Part shown: piece after piece, positions 5,900 to 7,880 of the stretch | How positions within the stretch are numbered: the stretch's first letter is position 1 | Layout of the letters: each line of letters begins with the position of its first letter | Origin: Deltaproteobacteria bacterium | GTDB taxonomy: Bacteria; Desulfobacterota; Desulfobacteria; Desulfobacterales; C00003060 | Reading direction: 5' to 3' | NCBI GenBank assembly: GCA_019309245.1 | Contig: JAFDGP010000112.1 | Span: 1 to 7,880, forward strand | Length of the DNA: 7,880 nt | The notes under the pieces: model-generated | What the model was told of the DNA's origin: nothing | The model's database searches: none | What the model saw: the letters and a program-made list of their open reading frames with translations, nothing else | Program-made: the position numbers and the translations under genes

Positions 5900-6080
5900 G
5901 AGGGGTGACCAAGCCTTCCATCTGTCAACCTCTCGCCAATCTCCCCTCTATCGCTTGGATGTGAAAAGGTTCAGATTTTAGATCATTATGCCGATGAGTC
6001 ACTGTGGGCGGCATGGTGGCCGTGTCTTTCGTGATGGTCTTTTGAAGCGGAAAAACAAACAGCATGGCCGTTTTTTTAAA

Positions 6081-6087
6081 AAGGAGG
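6081..6087 (+). promoter_or_regulatory. Ribosome binding site of mlaA
   Basis: aaggagg, a near-perfect Shine-Dalgarno sequence, lies 8 bases before ATG 6096. It decides that start over the in-frame ATG at 5988, which would put 36 residues before the lipoprotein signal. Confidence 0.85.
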
Positions 6088-6095
6088 ATATCCCC

Positions 6096-7043
6096 ATGAA
6101 ATGGATCGGTGGGGTCCTGCTGGCGATGGTTCTCATATTAACAGGATGTGCCCGGAAGGCCGCCGAGCCTCCTCCATCAGCCCCGATCGCTAAGGCCCCC
6201 ATTTCCATAACGGAACCGCTCGACCGGTCAGACGGTCCCCGGGCTCGAGCGGAAAACGCATCGAGCAGTGCGGATGCAGTTGCCTTACAGCAGGTTGACC
6301 TCTCGGATTCGTCCGTACAGACCACGGCGACAGATAGCGGCGCGCAAGAGGCGGCAGCCGTAGCCGCGGACGGCGTTGAAGCGGAATTTCTGGATGATGA
6401 CCTGGATTTTCTGGAGGAAGAAGAGGAGGAACCGACAATCGTTGTTGCCGACCCGCTGGCCCCTTGGAACCGGCTGATGTTTGCGTTTAACGATAAACTC
6501 TATTTCTGGTTCTTGAAACCCGTGTCAAAGGGCTATCGAGCGGTGGTTCCCAGGCCGGTAAGAAGTGGAATCCAGAATTTTTTCATCAACCTTGCCGCAC
6601 CCATTCGGATTGGCAGTTGCCTTCTTCAGGGGAAAGGCAACGAGGCAGGGGAGGAATTTGCACGGTTTTTCGTGAATACCACGATGGGAGTTCTGGGGTT
6701 CGGCACACCTTCCGAGCGGTTTCCCGGGCTTCAGAAAATCCACGATGAGGACTTGGGCCAGGCGCTTGGCGCCCACGGCGTGAGTAACGGTTGGTATGTA
6801 GTATGGCCCATCCTGGGCCCCTCTACCCTCCGCGACACGGTCGGGACCGTTGGAGATGCCTTAATGAATCCCATCAGCTACCTGCCTTTGGCGGCGGCCG
6901 CGGGCGCGACCGGCGAGAAGAAGTTGAACGAAAGCTCTTACCGAATGGAGGATTATGAGGCCCTGAAGGCGGCTTCTATTGATCCGTATGAGGCAGTGCG
7001 GGATGCCTATATTCAACACCGGGAGAAAAAGGTGAAGGAGTAA
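6096..7043 (+). CDS. mlaA: Outer-membrane lipoprotein MlaA (VacJ) with a long acidic N-terminal linker
   Basis: MlaA removes misplaced phospholipid from the outer leaflet of the outer membrane and hands it to MlaC. The 315-residue product starts with a lipoprotein signal, MKWIGGVLLAMVLILTGC, whose lipobox LTGC predicts lipidation of Cys18. Residues about 119-308 are the MlaA domain: DPLAPWNRLMFAFNDKL (119-135), LKPVSKGYR (140-148), NFFINLAAP (161-169), RFFVNTTMGVLGF (190-202), EDLGQALGAHGV (218-229) and PILGPSTLRDT (238-248). Between Cys18 and residue 118 is a low-complexity linker rich in Ala, Pro, Ser, Asp and Glu, ending in an acidic cluster (FLDDDLDFLEEEEEEP, 98-113). E. coli MlaA (251 residues) lacks this, which accounts for the extra length. 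The gene lies 445 bases after mlaC on the same strand and is directly followed by a palindromic repeat. Confidence 0.95.
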   Translation: MKWIGGVLLAMVLILTGCARKAAEPPPSAPIAKAPISITEPLDRSDGPRARAENASSSADAVALQQVDLSDSSVQTTATDSGAQEAAAVAADGVEAEFLDDDLDFLEEEEEEPTIVVADPLAPWNRLMFAFNDKLYFWFLKPVSKGYRAVVPRPVRSGIQNFFINLAAPIRIGSCLLQGKGNEAGEEFARFFVNTTMGVLGFGTPSERFPGLQKIHDEDLGQALGAHGVSNGWYVVWPILGPSTLRDTVGTVGDALMNPISYLPLAAAAGATGEKKLNESSYRMEDYEALKAASIDPYEAVRDAYIQHREKKVKE

Positions 7044-7103
7044 ACCCTTTTAAGAAACTCTGAAATGAGAGGCCTTAATTCCAGAGTTTCTTTCATAAAT
7101 GAG
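7040..7103 (+). repeat. Palindromic repeat at the 3' end of mlaA (copy 3)
   Basis: aagaaactctg (7052-7062) and cagagtttctt (7082-7092) form a perfect 11-bp stem, with an imperfectly palindromic loop centred on aggcct (7070-7075). The element begins at the mlaA stop codon, as copy 1 does at pgm in the same orientation relative to the gene. It may serve as a transcription terminator or 3' end protector of the mlaA mRNA. The downstream strand is T-rich (tttctttcat) but not a clean T-tract. Confidence 0.7.
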
Positions 7104-7457
7104 CCCCCGGAATACGCAAGTAATCATGGAGATTCTGCACAAGGATCTTCTTGGAACACTGGAACTCCTCAAAAAACACCTTTTGTTTTCCCGTGAGACC
7201 TTAGATCTAAGACTCGCAATGTGATACGTGAGGCAGTCTGTACGGAAGGCCTGCCAATGCTCCCGTTGCCGGAGCGGGAAGATCAGGGTGATTCGTGGTG
7301 GGTGCCCGCTTGCCCGGCACTGAATGACCTCTTGGACTTGTCCCAGATGTTTGGTGGTAACACTTGTTCCTTATAAAACGGATATGAAGAGCATCTGCCT
7401 CTTTTCGCTATCTTAAAATTGATCTCGTTGGGATTCCATCATTCCAGGCTATCGTAA
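7044..7457. other. Intergenic region between mlaA and the DUF4143 gene, no convincing gene
   Basis: After the repeat ending near 7103, the plus strand has a 32-codon frame (7126-7224, MEILHKDLLGTLELLKKH...) with no ribosome binding site. The same frame stays open for another 32 codons after its TGA, with a CxCxxC cluster. I cannot identify it; it may be chance or a decayed gene fragment. Short inverted repeats (tcccg/cggga near 7261-7279, gtgcc/ggcac near 7301-7320) are too weak to call. The genes on either side converge, so terminators are expected here. Beyond copy 3 of the repeat, only a weak leftward stem (aagag/ctctt near 7387-7405) is visible. Confidence 0.5.
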
Positions 7458-7880
7458 TCAGGGGGAAACCAATGTCTCCCACAGGTCATCCACATGGAGG
7501 GGATTGAGGATGCGGACATTGTGGACCCTGAACCCCTGCTCCCCATTATAAAGGACAAAGCCTGAACACACACGATCAAGCCCCAGTTCCATGAACCGCT
7601 CCAGGCCTTTGAGGAAATTTTCTGAAAAGGTGGATGCCGACTTGATCTCAACAGGTATGAGGTTGCCCCCTTCCTTAATCACCAGGTCCACCTCGTTGCC
7701 GTGCGAGTCGCGGTAAAAATAGGCCTCAGGCCTGATACCCCTGTTAAACCCGCCCTTCATGACATCTGCGATCACCAGATTTTCATACAGGTTGCCCCGC
7801 AAGGGGTCACGGGAGGCCTGGTCTTCATTGTGAATTCCCAGCAGGAAAGCTGCAAGACCCACGTCTGTGAAATATATCTT
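7458..7880 (-). CDS. DUF4143-domain ATPase, C-terminal part, cut by the right edge
   Basis: The minus-strand frame is open to the window edge and shows 140 residues ending at a TGA (7460-7458). It begins KIYFTDVGLAAFLLGI, the well-known entry of DUF4143. It continues with PLRGNLYENLVIADVMK, then YFYRDSHGNEVDLVI and LIPVEIKSASTF. The EVD and EIK pieces are the PD-(D/E)XK-like core of this domain. In the family, DUF4143 follows an N-terminal P-loop (AAA_14) ATPase, giving proteins of about 380-420 residues, so roughly the first two thirds lie outside the window. The first GTG inside the window (7862) is not the true start, because the coding signal continues upstream of it. The biological role of these ATPases is poorly known. 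The gene faces mlaA and is unrelated to the Mla pathway. Confidence 0.88.
   Translation of the reverse strand, partial: KIYFTDVGLAAFLLGIHNEDQASRDPLRGNLYENLVIADVMKGGFNRGIRPEAYFYRDSHGNEVDLVIKEGGNLIPVEIKSASTFSENFLKGLERFMELGLDRVCSGFVLYNGEQGFRVHNVRILNPLHVDDLWETLVSP

Larger units (their letters stand above)
5741..5911. repeat. Inverted repeat of 22-27 bp bounding 171 bases upstream of mlaA
   Basis: The left arm (5741-5762) begins tggtcaccctcttaag. The right arm (5885-5911) ends cataagaggggtgacca. The arms are inverted copies, apart from one extra tcat and one extra g in the right arm. Both carry the ctta-agaaactc core that is also in the repeats after pgm and mlaA. The enclosed bases hold the leader block (5801-5863). 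This may be a small non-autonomous mobile element or two solo repeat arms facing each other. No flanking duplication is evident. Confidence 0.55.
5651..6095. other. Repeat-rich intergenic region between mlaC and mlaA
   Basis: I see no convincing gene in these 445 bases. It contains an inverted repeat (5741-5762 with 5885-5911), an AT-rich stretch (5765-5798), a second copy of the leader block found before mlaE (5801-5863), and a half-copy of the palindromic repeat (5864-5899). A weak promoter-like pair, ttggat (5955-5960) and ttagat (5978-5983) spaced by 17 bases, lies closer to mlaA. The size and content of the gap suggest mlaA has its own promoter rather than relying on the mlaEFDC transcript. 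Confidence 0.6.

Noticed and set aside
5988..6095. ATG 5988 as the mlaA start
   Set aside because: It would place 36 residues, many charged, before the lipoprotein signal; ATG 6096 has a near-perfect ribosome binding site and an immediate signal peptide.
7222..7224. TGA as a selenocysteine codon in the frame after mlaA
   Set aside because: No recognisable selenoprotein family and no evident SECIS-like hairpin directly after it.
1..7880. CRISPR array, tRNA or rRNA genes
   Set aside because: No regularly spaced repeat-spacer pattern, no tRNA cloverleaf with conserved loops and no rRNA sequence were seen; the palindrome at 2172-2295 only superficially resembles a cloverleaf.

Overview
The window looks like chromosomal DNA of a diderm bacterium, most likely a Deltaproteobacterium (Desulfobacterota, Desulfobacterales-like). 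This rests on the style of the Mla proteins, moderate GC content, loose intergenic spacing and dispersed palindromic repeats. It is an inference from reading alone, with no database search. The clear content is a phosphoglucomutase gene, a phospholipid-transport (Mla) locus, and the 3' part of a DUF4143-type ATPase gene cut by the right edge.

Layout. Positions 1-53 may hold the first codons of an unidentified minus-strand gene. pgm lies at 211-1857 on the minus strand and is intact. A 580-bp divergent intergenic region follows, with a 32-bp-arm palindromic element (2172-2295) and a terminator-like hairpin (2357-2391). The plus-strand Mla operon mlaE-mlaF-mlaD-mlaC (2438-5650) is tightly packed: 5 bp between E and F, a 4-base ATGA overlap between F and D, and 68 bp between D and C. 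After a 445-bp repeat-rich gap comes mlaA (6096-7043), an outer-membrane lipoprotein gene. A 414-bp gap with no convincing gene follows, then the minus-strand DUF4143 gene (7458 to the edge).

How the genes work together. MlaE (permease), MlaF (ATPase) and MlaD (MCE lipid-binding ring) would form the inner-membrane ABC complex. MlaC would ferry phospholipid across the periplasm, and MlaA would be the outer-membrane partner. No mlaB (STAS protein) gene is present in the window.

The most unusual point is MlaF. After a complete ABC ATPase it carries about 150 extra residues that read as a diguanylate-cyclase (GGDEF) domain. The catalytic GGDEF is replaced by GVNKI, while the upstream RxxD, the inhibitory c-di-GMP binding site in this family, is kept. 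This suggests, but does not prove, a lipid transporter under nucleotide second-messenger control. A second theme is a family of short related repeats at the 3' ends of pgm and mlaA and upstream of mlaA, plus a separate element of about 62 bp found upstream of both mlaE and mlaA.
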